64,000 bases of DNA, from NCBI GenBank assembly GCA_037043235.1, contig JAWRVZ010000016.1:2599001-2663000 (forward strand), given 5' to 3'. Positions 26,243 through 37,545 of this stretch are shown piece by piece; within the stretch, counting starts at the first letter, position 1; each line of letters begins with the position of its first letter. The notes below the pieces were generated by a model. It worked only from the letters and a program-made list of their open reading frames with translations. It was not told where the DNA came from and ran no database searches. The DNA comes from Rhodeus uyekii. Taxonomy: Eukaryota; Chordata; Actinopteri; Cypriniformes; Acheilognathidae. Made by a program: the position numbers and the translations under genes.

Positions 26243-28308
26243 GAATTATTTATGTAATGTACATGCATGTATCAGTGAATTGGACAGAAATTATAAGCAT
26301 ATTAGTAATAATATGCTTATAATAATAGCCATATTAGTGATTGGACAAATGATCCCTTGTGTATCCGTGTTTTCGCTCTGGAGAGTGTCAAATGTTTCTA
26401 TATATGTGTTTTACAGTGTTGAGCAATATAACCAAACATATCTGTTGATATGAAAAACATTTGTTTTTCATGCTTGACCAGCGGCCATTGTACATACTTG
26501 AAAGTCTCGAGAGTGACATCAGCAAAATTCATGTATTTGAGCGATTATTATTGACATGCATGCATGATTCTTTTTTTCCCTTTCCCACAAAAAATATTTA
26601 GTCTCATTTGATTGAGATCTGAGTAAGTCAGTGCCACCCTGGCCCTTACATAGACTTGCCATTGGTATATATATATATATATGTAATTAATAAGTTAACC
26701 GAATGTACAAAAATTAACAGAGTAAAAGTGAAAGCCAAGCATTTGGACAAAACATTTCAGTAAAAGTATTAAGTAATGAAGCTCTTGTAATCGAATAACA
26801 GCAACATCCTCATACTGTGCTGTTACACATAAAACAGGCCAACAGGGACAGCGGTCTGCGTGACGACTGCGCAAGAATAGATACACTGATTTCCTCTGGC
26901 GTACTTGATATGCTTGTGCAACGTAAGTGAGCGGAGTTTTCCACCATTTTCTGCGTGTGAGTGAGTGTGTGTATCTTCCTGCCAGGACCATGAGGCGTCT
27001 GTGCTTTCAAACACACAGGAAGTGAAGGTACTAGTAGGTGGGTGGTGACTGACGTCAATGAGGCTAAGAGGCCTCTGAAACAGGAACCAAAACATCCCAC
27101 AATCTATGCTCCCCTCCTCTCAACTCTCAGCTCAGTAGATCAGTGATAAAAGCCTTAACACCTGGAGTGTGCACACACACACACGCACGCACACACGCAT
27201 GCACACGCACACACAGCTCACAAATAAGATAAGCATTACTTTTTTTTCTTGCAGCGCAAACCAAAAACCACTTGGGCAAATCACACAAAAGCATGTCTAA
27301 GTCACATTTTACCCCAAATATCACAAGAAAAAAGAAATTATATATAATATAATTATAATATAATTATATATAATTGTTATTAGCATAAAAAGACTTTTTT
27401 AGGACGATTTTGAATTTTTGAAGGTAATTAAGCATTTTTTCTCCTCACTATAATGAGATTTTTTTTGTTGAGATTCCTATTATTCACAATAGTGTTTAAG
27501 TATACACTTACAGTAGTATAAATAATACCATGAAGAATTAATATATTGCCATATTAATATATGTAGAATATGTAGAAAGTGCATATTTGTGTGCAGGTCT
27601 CAATAAAAATGTGCACATACTTATTTTAAATAATTAAATTTAAACAATACCTCTAATATATTTCAAGTATTTCCGTATTTTATTTTTTGATTTTGGGGTA
27701 AAATATAACCCGGACATGTTTAACGAGATTTACTAAAGTAAATTCTCAGACAAACCTCTGAACACTTTCATGAATTTTATTAACAGATGTGCGCACATAA
27801 TCCTGCTTTTTTTAAGTATGCATGCTTACGCACGCATGACTATTCACACCCGCACAAACGCACACACACATGCATGCAATAAACACCACTGCATTTATGC
27901 ACATTGTGTCTCTGTGGTTTGTGTGTGTGTAAGAGGTCATACAAGCACGTTATCTTACTCAAACTTTCTTTCTTCCCCCTCCACCCACAATCACACCCTC
28001 ACTTCAGTTTACTTCAGAGATAGGGATTTTTAGGCTGCTCAGATGGAGAGAGCTGCGGTGGCCATCGTGTTAACCGAGATGAGGAGTATTTAAAACAAGC
28101 ACAAGAGACCAACAACACCTCCTGCTTCATTTCACAAAAACAATTCATATTTTCACCACAAAATCAGAAAGAAAAAAATCATGCTTACTTTTAAGACCAA
28201 TAATAATAATAAAATAATAAATAAAAATAGAGTTAATACACTAATGTATTATTTACATAATGAAGTATTTATATACAATAATAACTAATTTATTGCATTT
28301 GAATAGAA
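26243..28308. other. pde4b intron
   Basis: AT-rich, with CA/CG dinucleotide runs at 27170-27215 and 27860-27880. No gene was recognised. Confidence 0.45.
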
Positions 28309-31067
28309 CAGGGGTCGGCAACCCGCGGCTCCGGAGCCGCATGCGGCTCTTTCATCCCTCCGATGCGGCTCCCTGTGGCTTTTGAAAATAATTAATGAGT
28401 ATTTAATTAAAATGTATTTTATTTTAGTTTGTTCTTTTTAAAATGTAATTCTAAATTTGAAGATTATGGTGATATTGTAACATTTAAATAAAACGTGTTA
28501 AAAAATGTTATGTCGCTGTTACGCTGTTACTATGCGTCATAACCGCCAATGTGCGACACCCGCCAGCGCGCGTTTTCTTGAACTTTTCGAATCTCAGGTA
28601 GGACAACTATGGAGAATTCTAAGAAGAGAAAAGTGTCTGAAGAAAACAGAACGTTCAATGGTACGTGGACAGATTCATTTGCTTTCACTGCTGACGAGAC
28701 TGGTTTACCAGTATGCTTAATATGTAATGAGAAACTAGGAAACAACAAAAAGTCAAATGTCGCAAGACATTTCCAGAATAAACACGCAGCCTTTGTTCAA
28801 AAATATCCGGATGGAGATGAGAGAAAAAAAGCCGTTTCGGAACTGATGCGGAAGGTTGATCTGAGTAAAAATCACTTCAAGAAGTGGATGAAGTCTGCAA
28901 ATTCAAGTACATATGCAAGTTTTGTAGCCGCTCAGGAAATAGTCAGGCACGGGAAGCCGTTCACAGATGGAGAATATATAAAAGAATCTTTCATTAAGAT
29001 TTCAGAACATCTATTCACGGACTTTAAAAACAAGAGTGAAATTGTGCAGAAAATCAAGGATATGCCCCTCTCTGCAAAGACTGTCAAAGACAGAACCATA
29101 AAAATGGCAGAAGACATTACCAGACAGCAAATTAAAGACATCAATTCAGCTGTGGCCTACTCAATTGCATGTGATGAATCTAAAGACAAAGGTGATATTG
29201 AACAAATAGCGCTGTTCTGCCGGTATGTAAACTCTGCTGGGCCACAGGAAGAAATTATTGAGTTGATACCACTAAAAGGCCAAACACGGGGGGAGGACAT
29301 ATGTGAGGCTGTCTTGAATTGTTTAAGAGCCAAAGGAATAAACACCACCCACCTGGTGTCAGTGGCTACTGATGGAGCACCAAGTATGACAGGAGCGCAG
29401 AAGGGCTTTGTGGCTTTACTGCAGAAGTCGCTGGACAGAAAGCTGCTGACTTTTCACTGCATCCTGCACCAAGAGGCACTGTGTGCTCAAACATTTCCTC
29501 CGGAATGCACAGAAGTAATGAATGTTGTCATTCAGATTGTCAATAAAATAATGGCAAAAGGTTTAAATCACCGTCAGTTCCGTTCGTTACTGGACGAACT
29601 GGAAAACACATATTCTGATCTCCAGCTGCACAACAAAGTCCGGTGGCTGTCCAGAGGGGAGGTGCTAAAACGCTTTGTCGCGTGTCTGGAAGAAGTGAAA
29701 ACTTTCCTGGGCAGCAAAGGGCTCACATTTCCTGAGCTGGAACAGCCAGAGTGGCTGGAAAAGCTACACTTTCTGGTAGACATGACAGCGCACCTGAACA
29801 CGCTGAACACAGCTCTTCAGGGGAAAGGACGTACAGCCCTGCACATGCTGGAGGAGGTTTTGGCATTCGAGCGCAAGTTGACAGTGCTTGCCAGAGATTT
29901 ACAGAAAGGTACACTGTCACACTTCCCCAGTTTGAGAGAGTTCAAAGAAGCTCACATGATAAATTCGGAGTATTTACATTCTGCAATCATCGCAATGCAA
30001 ACATCGTTTGGGAAACGATTCTGTGAGTTCAGAGAGGAAAAAACCACATTATCCTTCCCTATCACTCCCCTAAGCCTCGATCCATCCCTGCTGAATACGA
30101 CTGCATTGGCAGGTGTGGTGAGTCAACCTGATCTTGAGATGGAACTGGCCGACATAGCCGACAAAGACATATGGGTGTCCAAGTTTAAACGCTTGACAGG
30201 AGACCTTGAAGATGTTGCCCGTCAGAAGGCCGTTCTTGCTCAGAACCACAAATGGCGTGATATTGAAAACCTCCCCAAAACGGACCAACTTGTGTTCGAA
30301 ACTTGGAATGCTATCCCCGACGTTTATGTCAACATGAAAAAGTACGCACTTGGAGTCCTGTCGATCTTTGGATCCACATATGTATGCGAGCAGGTGTTCT
30401 CCAACATGAACTTTATTAAAAGCAAACATCGCGCACGCCTCACAGATGACAGCTTACGATCCTGTGTGAAGATGAAGGTGACGGCATACAGCCCTGATGT
30501 GCAGACGCTGTGCGCTGAAGTTCAGGAGCAGAAATCACATTAGCCAGGTATGATAAATATTTTAATTGCCTATTATTTTGCACATATTCATATTTTTTCA
30601 TTGTTCAGTGAAATAGTCCTTTTATTTTTCAAGTTGACTGCTGACTGCACACGCCAGTAAAAGGATGACGGCACACAGAGAGAGGACGGCATTTTTGGTT
30701 TTCTGACGGTGGATAATTTAATTTCAGCGTTTTTTTTTCTTCATAAATACAAGAAGGACTCAAATAGACATTGAGTATTTTACTTGAAAGTAACCTTCAA
30801 CCCAACGTCAATGTCTTTTTTTCGGAGCTCAAAATGTTTTGTTGCATACAGAAATTTAATTTTGTTTTCTCTGCAATCGTTCATTGATTTCATAAATGCA
30901 ACACATTATAATTTGTTTATACATAGAATAAAGGCAAAAAAATATGCAGTTATATGCAGTGTTATTTCATTTTAAATGTCAAAAGGGTTTTGTGGCTCCC
31001 AGTGTTTTCTTTACTGTGGGAAACGGGTCCAAATGGCTCTTTGAGTGGTAAAGGTTGCCGACCCCTG
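28309..31067 (+). mobile_element. complete hAT DNA transposon with 8-bp target duplication
   Basis: Terminal inverted repeats are CAGGGGTCGGCAACC at the left and GGTTGCCGACCCCTG at the right, perfect over 15 bases. The flanks GAATAGAA (28301-28308) and GAATAGAA (31068-31075) are a perfect 8-bp duplication, the hAT signature. Subterminal GAGCCGCATGCGGCTC is palindromic. The interior holds an uninterrupted transposase frame. It is a 2759-bp element in the large pde4b intron and looks recent. Confidence 0.95.
28609..30543 (+). CDS. hAT-family transposase, 644 aa, apparently intact
   Basis: The start ATG at 28609 gives MENSKKRKVSEENRTFNGTW. An N-terminal BED-type zinc finger is visible around residues 35-60 (VCLICNEKLG ... 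ARHFQNKHA; Cys-x2-Cys ... His-x4-His). The RNase H-like core has VAYSIACDESKDK near residue 188 and SVATDGAPSMTGAQKGF near residue 250, supplying acidic catalytic positions. The C-terminus (VLSIFGSTYVCEQVFSNMNF ... KHRARLTDDSL) is the hAT dimerisation region. The family type is that of GTF2IRD2/ZBED-like Charlie transposases. No stop or frameshift breaks the frame. A host-domesticated role is unlikely because the inverted repeats and target duplication are still perfect. Confidence 0.93.
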   Translation: MENSKKRKVSEENRTFNGTWTDSFAFTADETGLPVCLICNEKLGNNKKSNVARHFQNKHAAFVQKYPDGDERKKAVSELMRKVDLSKNHFKKWMKSANSSTYASFVAAQEIVRHGKPFTDGEYIKESFIKISEHLFTDFKNKSEIVQKIKDMPLSAKTVKDRTIKMAEDITRQQIKDINSAVAYSIACDESKDKGDIEQIALFCRYVNSAGPQEEIIELIPLKGQTRGEDICEAVLNCLRAKGINTTHLVSVATDGAPSMTGAQKGFVALLQKSLDRKLLTFHCILHQEALCAQTFPPECTEVMNVVIQIVNKIMAKGLNHRQFRSLLDELENTYSDLQLHNKVRWLSRGEVLKRFVACLEEVKTFLGSKGLTFPELEQPEWLEKLHFLVDMTAHLNTLNTALQGKGRTALHMLEEVLAFERKLTVLARDLQKGTLSHFPSLREFKEAHMINSEYLHSAIIAMQTSFGKRFCEFREEKTTLSFPITPLSLDPSLLNTTALAGVVSQPDLEMELADIADKDIWVSKFKRLTGDLEDVARQKAVLAQNHKWRDIENLPKTDQLVFETWNAIPDVYVNMKKYALGVLSIFGSTYVCEQVFSNMNFIKSKHRARLTDDSLRSCVKMKVTAYSPDVQTLCAEVQEQKSH

Positions 31068-31208
31068 GAATAGAATAAAGAGTGACTGAAAAACATAGTT
31101 GAGTAAAAGTACACATAACCTTCTGCAAAAATTACTCCATTGCAAGTTACCAAGTCACCAATTACAATACCACTCGAGTAAAAATCAGTCATACATGTAT
31201 GTAAAGTA

Positions 31209-31345
31209 GTTCCCTTTCAGGGAACTCGAGCTGTGTCGAAGCACTAGGGGAAATAGCGTGTGAATGCGTCACTGCCGGCGGTAGCCGGTGACGTCATGAG
31301 GAAAGCATAAAGGCGCGTCTGAAACCCGGGAGCGTCAGCTCTTAA
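31209..31345 (+). repeat. DIRS1 left inverted terminal repeat
   Basis: Its reverse complement recurs at 35765-35940: gcgtcactgccggcggtagc here against gctaccgccggcagtgacgc there, plus gctgtgtcgaagcactaggg against ccctagtgcttcgacacagc. Confidence 0.85.
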
Positions 31346-31413
31346 TGCCTTCAGCGTGCTGTGTCTGTGTGAGAGTGGTTTTTGAGACTGTGATAGCTTA
31401 AAAAATCAGAAGA

Positions 31414-32877
31414 ATGAGTGTGAAAAGTGTGGCGAATGAACAGAGTTTCAGACTGTGTGTTTATCCCTGCCCACGTTTTATAACGGGCAGGGATACACAT
31501 GTTATGTGTGTTATCTGTTTAGGAGTGGAACATGTACGGTCGGCACTTGAGAATGCCGGCTGTAAAGACCGTGAGCAGTTTTCCCTGCGTGTTCTCCGCT
31601 CCCGCCTGGCGGTCTGTAACGAGGCCGCCCAGGCTAGTGTTCCCCATGGTTTGGGACCTGCAGCAGCCGAGGCTTTGCGGCGCTCTCAGTCCTGGGGTTC
31701 ACAAATGGATCTCGCTGAGGCTGCTGGGGTGGGTCCGTCCTTACCTCAGCCTTCACGAGATCAAGCGGGTCCCAGTCTCGGGCACTCTTCGGGAGATGCT
31801 CGTCCTGTGACTCCAACACTAGCTTTGTCAAGTTCCGATAGTGAGATGGATTTAGCTAGTGTTGACCTGGTCGAGGAGGCTTCACCACTCTCCTCGCCGG
31901 CATTTGAAGAGTTAGTTGAGGTTGTGGCGCGAGCAGTCTCTCGTCTGGATATTGAATGGCCGGCGGAGACCAGGAGCGCTCGTCCCAGAAAAAGCATGTT
32001 AGACGAGCGCTACCTGCCGGCTCGCGTCACTCCCCCGCGCCGAGCTATGCCTTTTCTACCCGATTTGCATGCCGAGGTTTCCAGATCGTGGGAAAAGCCA
32101 GCCTCTGAGAGAGTTCATACACGGAACAGTTCGATGTATACGAATGTCGTAGGGGCTCAAAGTCACTGTTATGGGGGGATGCAGAAAGTGGACGAGGCTC
32201 TTGCGAGTTACCTCGTGCCCCAGTCTGCGTCCTCCATTAAAGCTCCGGCGCTCCCCTCCAAGCCGATGCGCGTCACGTCGTCTCTGGTGGGGAAAGCTTA
32301 CTCAGCCTCTAGTTAGGCCGCAGCGTGCCTGCACACCACGGCACTGCTGCAGGCTTATCAGGCTGAGTTGCTTGGGGACCTCAACGAGGGCGGCGGTATC
32401 GGTCCGGAGGCAGTGGCAGAGCTGCGCCGGACCGTGGATCTGTCTCTCCGGGCCACTAGGGAGACGGCCTACTCTGTCGGTTGCTCCATGGCAGCTCTGG
32501 TGGCTACGGAGAGACATCTATGGCTCAATTTGTCGGCTATTAAAGATAGGGACAAATTTGTTTTGCTGGACGCCCCTCTGTCCCCTTCGGGCTTGTTCGG
32601 CGACGCCGTAAAAAGCGTCGTCGACAAGTTTCAGGAGGCTGCTCGACAGCAGGTGGCGTTCAGTAAAGATCTTCCCCGCCGCCCTCCACGAGAGACCGCC
32701 AGTCAAGCGCGGGCTCAGGGCTCTTCACACAGGGCCGCTCAGAAACAAAGTGTCGCCACCCGCCTCCCTCCGGTAGAGAACCCCAGGGGGTCGGGCCGAC
32801 AGACTCAAGCTTCTGGTAGAAGGGGTGATTTGAGGGTTGTCCTGAACACCAGGAAGGCTAAGAGTAAGCGGCCCTGA
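31414..32877 (+). pseudogene. DIRS1 ORF1 (gag-like), broken by one in-frame stop
   Basis: A 300-codon frame from ATG 31414 ends in TAG at 32314. The same frame reopens immediately and runs to TGA at 32877 (from the next ATG, 169 codons). The protein is rich in Ser, Pro and Arg at its ends (DLPRRPPRETASQARAQ near the C-terminus), with no clear zinc knuckle, as is usual for DIRS gag-like proteins. The same product is recognisable in decayed form at 40.1 kb. Confidence 0.75.
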
Positions 32878-32932
32878 CGCCAAGCCGCAACGAGGTGGTG
32901 TATCCCTGGAGCAGCTCAGCAGTCAGCCCGCC

Positions 32933-34566
32933 ATGGGAAAACCACCCCCTCCAAGGAGGGTCCTAGAGCAGTCCACCCGGGAATCCGGAAATCCCGGCCC
33001 AGTGGTGGATATGTTCTTAGCACCAGAGGCCAGCCCAGGGAGGCTGGTTCCCCTAGTAGAATTCCGGGATGCGTGGTCACGGCTGTCAGTTGTAAGCCCT
33101 CAGCAGGCTCTGGTTATGGAACTAGAAGTAGACACTTTGCTGGCGAAAGGGGCCATCGAGTATGTACCCCTCGCAGAGAGCAAGTCCGGGTTCTACAGCC
33201 GGTACTTCATAGTTCCAAAGAAGGATGGAGGGTTGCGGCCTATTCTGGATTTACGTCTCTTGAATCGTGCGGTCAAGCGTCTAAAGTTCAAAATGCTAAC
33301 GCTCAAACAGATCGTAGTGCAGGTCAGATCCGAGGATTGGTTTGTCACAGTCGACCTCAAGGACGCTTATTTCCATGTCTCCATCCTTCCGCAACACAGG
33401 AAGTTCCTGAGGTTCGCCTTTGGGGGAAAGGCGTACCAGTATCGGGTGCTTCCTTTCGGCCTGGCGCTCTCACCCCGCACGTTCACGAAAGTCGTGGACG
33501 CTGGTCTAGCTCCCCTGCGGTTACGGGGCATCCGTGTCTTAAATTATATCGACGACTGGCTTATTCTGGCGCAGTCGCTGCAGTTGGCGGAGCAACATCG
33601 AGATGTAGTGCTCGCACATATAAAGGAGCTGGGGTTGAGGCTGAACGCCAAGAAGAGTGTCCTTTCTCCTGCTCAGAGAACCACCTTCTGGGAGTCGTCT
33701 GGGACTCAGTGGCGATGTCAGCTCGGCTTTCCCCCGAGCGCATCCAATCTATCTGTTCAGCCGTCAAGAGCATCAAGTTAGGCCAGCCACTCACGGGTTG
33801 GGGGGCGGTCATGAAGGACCGCTCCTCACAACGTCTATGGAACAGTCAGCACCAGACCTGGCACATAAACATGTTAGAGTTACTGGCGATCCGCAGAGCA
33901 CTCTGTGCGTTCCTACCGGACCTTCGCGACCACCATGTCACTGTTTTCACCGACAGTATGACTGCGGTTGCATATATCAACCATCAGGGGGGTCTACATT
34001 CGCGACCACTATACAAGATGGCGCGACAGATCCTCCTCTGGGCCCAGGGAAAGCTGCTCTCGCTCAGGGCGGCCTACATCCCGGGGGTCCAGAATGTGGG
34101 AGCAGACGCCCTATCGAGACAGGGGGCGAGACCAGGGGAATGGCGACTCCACCCCGAGGTGGTGGAGCAAATTTGGGAAAAGTACGGAAAGGCACAGGTC
34201 GGCCTGTTTGCCTCGGTAGAAAACTCCCATTGCCCTCTGTGGTTTTCACTCACATATCCAGCGCCTCTTGGGCGGGATGCCATGACACAGGCGTGGCCGA
34301 GGTTGCGCCTGTACGCCTTTCCCCCGATCGCTCTGCTCCCGGGAGTTCTGGCCAAGATTCGCCGGGACAAGGTCCATCTCACGCTAGTGGCCCCCCACTG
34401 GCCGGTCAGAATATGGTTCGCGGACCTCGTGTCCCTCCTCGACGGGGTCCCTTGGGAGATCCCGGTCAGGAGGGACCTTCTGTCCCAGGCGGAAGGTTGC
34501 ATTCTTCACCTGCGACCAGAGCTGTTGAAGCTGTGGGTCTGGCCCCTGAGGGGGCCCAGCTCATAG
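32933..34566 (+). pseudogene. DIRS1 reverse transcriptase/RNase H polyprotein, frameshifted and internally deleted
   Basis: The frame 32933-33781 contains SRYFIVPKKDGGLRPILDLR, FVTVDLKDAYFHVSI and the catalytic VLNYIDDWLIL, that is, RT fingers and palm with the YIDD box at about 33545. Near 33.69 kb the homologous reading moves to another frame, consistent with one missing base. The second frame to 34566 has the later RNase H part (VFTDSMTAVAYINHQGG, GADALSRQG) and then GLFASVENSHCPLWFSLT with VAPHWPVRIWF, the conserved region that follows RNase H in DIRS. RNase H opens abruptly at LTGWGAVMKD, without the aspartate-containing strand that precedes it elsewhere, so a deletion near 33.785 kb is likely. 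Confidence 0.8.
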
Positions 34567-35567
34567 AGGCCGGTCTCTCAGCCGAGGTTGTTGAGACCAT
34601 CCTTCAGTCCAGAGCTCCCTCCACGAGGAAACTCTATGCTTTGAAGTGGAAACTCTTCACTTCATGGTGTAGTGAAAGGCAGGTGAACCCAGTAACCTGT
34701 CAAGTTGGCAAAGTACTGGAGTTCCTGCAAGAAAGATTTGCGGCAGGGCTGTCCCCCTCCACCTTGAAGGTCTACGTGGCTGCTATAGCGGCTTGCCACG
34801 TACCTCTGGGTGGGGTATCCCTGGGCAGGGACCCCCTAGTCACTCGTTTCCTCCGTGGTACACTAAGGCTGAGACCTGCGGCACAGACCAGGGTGCCTGC
34901 CTGGGACTTGTCCGTGGTACTCCTAGGCTTGTCCCAGCCACCCTTTGAACCTTTAGAGGAAATCTCGATTAAGTACCTCTCGCTTAAGACCCTTCTTTTG
35001 CTGGCAATCACCTCGCTTAAGAGGGTCGGGGACCTTCAGGCCCTCTCCGTGGCCCCTTCATGTCTTGAGTTTGCGCCCGGGATGGCGAAAGCTTTCCTCC
35101 ACCCGAGGCCAGGCTATGTCCCCAAGGTTCCCACTAATGTGGCTCGGTCTATCACGCTGCAGGCCTTCTGCCCTCCCCCATTTGACGATCATGAGCAGGA
35201 GCACAAGAACAAGGTCTGTCCAGTGCGAGCACTGGACGCTTACGTTTTCAAGACTGCCACTTGGCGTAAGTCGGACCAACTGTTCATTTGCTTTGGGGCT
35301 CCCGAGGGGGCCCCAGCTTCCAAGCAAACCCTTAGCAGGTGGATAGTCGAGGCTATCTGCCTAGCTTACGAGTCGGCCGGACATGCTTCTCCTTTGAGGG
35401 TCCGAGCCCACTCCACTCGGAGCATGGCGGCATCCAAGGCTCTCCTCTCCGGAGTTTCCTTGTCTGATGTTTGTGCTGCGGCTGGCTGGTCCTCACCGCA
35501 CACATTCATGAGGTTCTACCAGCTAGACCTCGATGCCGCCCCGGGAACCAGGGTGCTCTCTCAGTGA
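34561..35567 (+). CDS. DIRS1 tyrosine recombinase (integrase)
   Basis: The C-terminal half of a longer open frame (33657-35567). Its upstream part overlaps RT/RNase H in another frame and is not expected to be protein. The recombinase reads VVETILQSRAPSTRKLYALK, then a core-binding region, then the catalytic domain with SLKRVGDLQAL (arginine I), VRAHSTRSMAAS (HxxR), AAGWSSPHTF (W/H position) and RFYQLD (nucleophilic tyrosine). All five catalytic positions are present. The enzyme would recombine circular element DNA into the genome. No stop or shift is seen. Confidence 0.85.
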
Positions 35568-35599
35568 GTTGGGACACACCCGGATGCTGACGTCGCTGA

Positions 35600-35706
35600 G
35601 GTGGCGTTGGCATAGCGTTCCCCTAGTGCTTCGACACAGCTCGAGTTCCTTGATAGGGAACGTCTCGGGTTACGTATGTAACCCTGGTTCCCTGAGGGGA
35701 ACGAGA
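35600..35706 (+). repeat. DIRS1 internal complementary region
   Basis: Cccctagtgcttcgacacag plus ctcgagttccttgatagggaac is the complement of the left terminus at 31209-31260. It runs directly into gtctcgggttacgtatgtaa plus ccctggttccctgagggg, the complement of the right terminus at 35920-35966. The juxtaposition of both ends is the diagnostic DIRS1 arrangement. Confidence 0.88.
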
Positions 35707-35764
35707 TGCTCTGTCTTTGCCTCAGCTCCTGGCGCCTCCGGGCCCGCTTCAGGCATTCATGCTG

Positions 35765-35966
35765 ACGCTCCCGGGTTTCAGACGCGCCTTTATGCTCTTC
35801 CTCATGACGTCACCGGCTACCGCCGGCAGTGACGCATTCACACGCGTTTGTTTCTCATTGGTTGCACAGATCTTCACGTGACTGACGCAAAGCTATTTCC
35901 CCTAGTGCTTCGACACAGCGTCTCGTTCCCCTCAGGGAACCAGGGTTACATACGTAACCCGAGACG
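35765..35966 (+). repeat. DIRS1 right inverted terminal repeat
   Basis: Inverted copy of the left repeat, with about 45 extra bases (around ttctcattggttgcacag at 35850) and a 3' extension that matches only the internal complementary region. Confidence 0.82.
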
Positions 35967-36942
35967 ATTTGTTGACAAGTTTGGGTGAGTAAGCGCAAAA
36001 CACAAACAGATATAGTACCTTCAATGCCCTGTAGGTGGCGATATCACTTCTTTTGTACCAGAAATGAACTGCTGCAGAAAAAGTTAGGTGCCATGCAAAA
36101 TGTAACAAATTATTTTATTACTTATCACAAATTAATTGGCATAAAGAATACAAATACTCATTCAAAAATCTAGTCAAGTAGAGAGTAAAAGCTACTAATA
36201 TCTTTGGCATTCAGTCAAAACTACGAACATCCAAAAAGATATGCTGCCTTCACATGCTATCGGAATAATCCTAAATACAAGTTTCTAGTTAAAAATTGGA
36301 CTCTACTGCCCTCTCAAGTCTTATTTACATCATTTGAAGCGTATTGCATGTTTTATAGCTGAAGTGTTTGACCGAAAATCCAAACTCGTCAGCAAGCTAT
36401 CAAGAAAGCGCGATGATTGTTTATATGGTTGTCAATGAATGGGATGCTAAATGATAACTATTATCATTACACCATTATGATAAATATTCCCGTTCTTTCC
36501 GACAACAAAGAACTTGAATGCAGCAAGCTTATAAACACGACTTAAGAGGGAAGTAGGGACTTTTCGATAGCATGTGAAAGCAGAAAGCAGTGAAAGCACA
36601 TTACACTTACTCAAATACTTTACACCACTGCATTTGAACTCCACAAAATCAAAACTAGTGTTTTGTGACCATCAGTCTGTTTGCTTGTTCTAGTATACCA
36701 TCTATATGCAAGATAATATGGCAAACTGTAACGGAAAAATTTACAAAAAATATTGATGAATCATCTTGCACTTACAAACATAAGTACATATATAAAATTC
36801 CAATCAGATTTGGTCCAATAAAATTAGAATGCCCCTCCCCTTAAAATCACCTACTTCTGACTAGCAATAGCAACTAACAAATCATGAATTGTGGATTATT
36901 CAATATTACTATGTTATTTAATTTTATTGATTGAATGATGGC
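35967..36942. other. pde4b intron, no feature seen
   Basis: AT-rich sequence without coding signal. Confidence 0.45.
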
Positions 36943-37545
36943 CGTATTTTCCCGCATATAACCCGCGGGTTATACCAGATTTTAGGATCCCCGCATGGGG
37001 TGCGGGCTATATAAGGGTGCGGGCTATATCACACATTTTTTACACGTCATAATATTTCAATATATTTCTTACGTCCCTAAGGACGTAAGGTTTTTTTGCG
37101 GGTTTTCTGTCTTGCGAGGGTTGTTGTCTCTGGCGCTTGTTCTATCACTCTGACAGGTGGTGCTGATAGGCTGTCTAACCTGTCAATCATGCAAGAAGAC
37201 GTGATTGGCTGTGCTGCCATGAGGGCGGGCTCTTCTCATCTCATCCGATGATCAACACCTGTAGAATCGCTTCTTAAGGGACGTGCTGCTGCACAGCGGG
37301 AGAGACTGCTTTTTCTTTTTGTTCTGATTCTGACTTGTGTTTGTTTTCTTATTGTTTGAATTTCGCACTGTACCAAGCCTCAACAGTTATGAATAATTGC
37401 CGTCATGCGAGCAACATTTGAAATTCGAAATGTGAACTTACACAAAAAAGTTCAGAAATCTATGGGTGCAGGTTATATAAGGGTGCGGGTTATGCCAACG
37501 ATTTTTTACACAAAACCCCAAAACCTGCGGGCTAATGGGGATTTT
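36943..37545 (+). mobile_element. MITE-like element, copy 2 (CCCGCATATAACCCGC family)
   Basis: It starts gccgtattttcccgcatata. Internal gccaatcacgtcttcttgca (reverse strand), the ttacgtccctaaggacgtaa palindrome and the gggtgcgggctatataa repeats match copy 1 at 18.56 kb in inverse orientation. Confidence 0.78.

Larger units (their letters stand above)
31209..35966 (+). mobile_element. DIRS1-type tyrosine-recombinase retrotransposon, nearly complete
   Basis: Layout: left inverted repeat, gag-like frame, RT/RNase H frame, tyrosine recombinase frame, internal complementary region, right inverted repeat. There is no target-site duplication, as expected for DIRS, which integrates through a circular intermediate using its recombinase (family knowledge). 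The left end gttccctttcagggaactcg and the right end ccgagac meet, in complement, inside the internal complementary region. The gag frame has one in-frame stop and the RT frame one frameshift plus an apparent internal deletion, so this copy should not be autonomous. The recombinase frame is intact. Confidence 0.9.

Noticed and set aside
33657..34560. N-terminal half of the 636-codon recombinase frame as protein
   Set aside because: This stretch overlaps the RT/RNase H reading in another frame and shows no conserved recombinase motif until about 34.59 kb.
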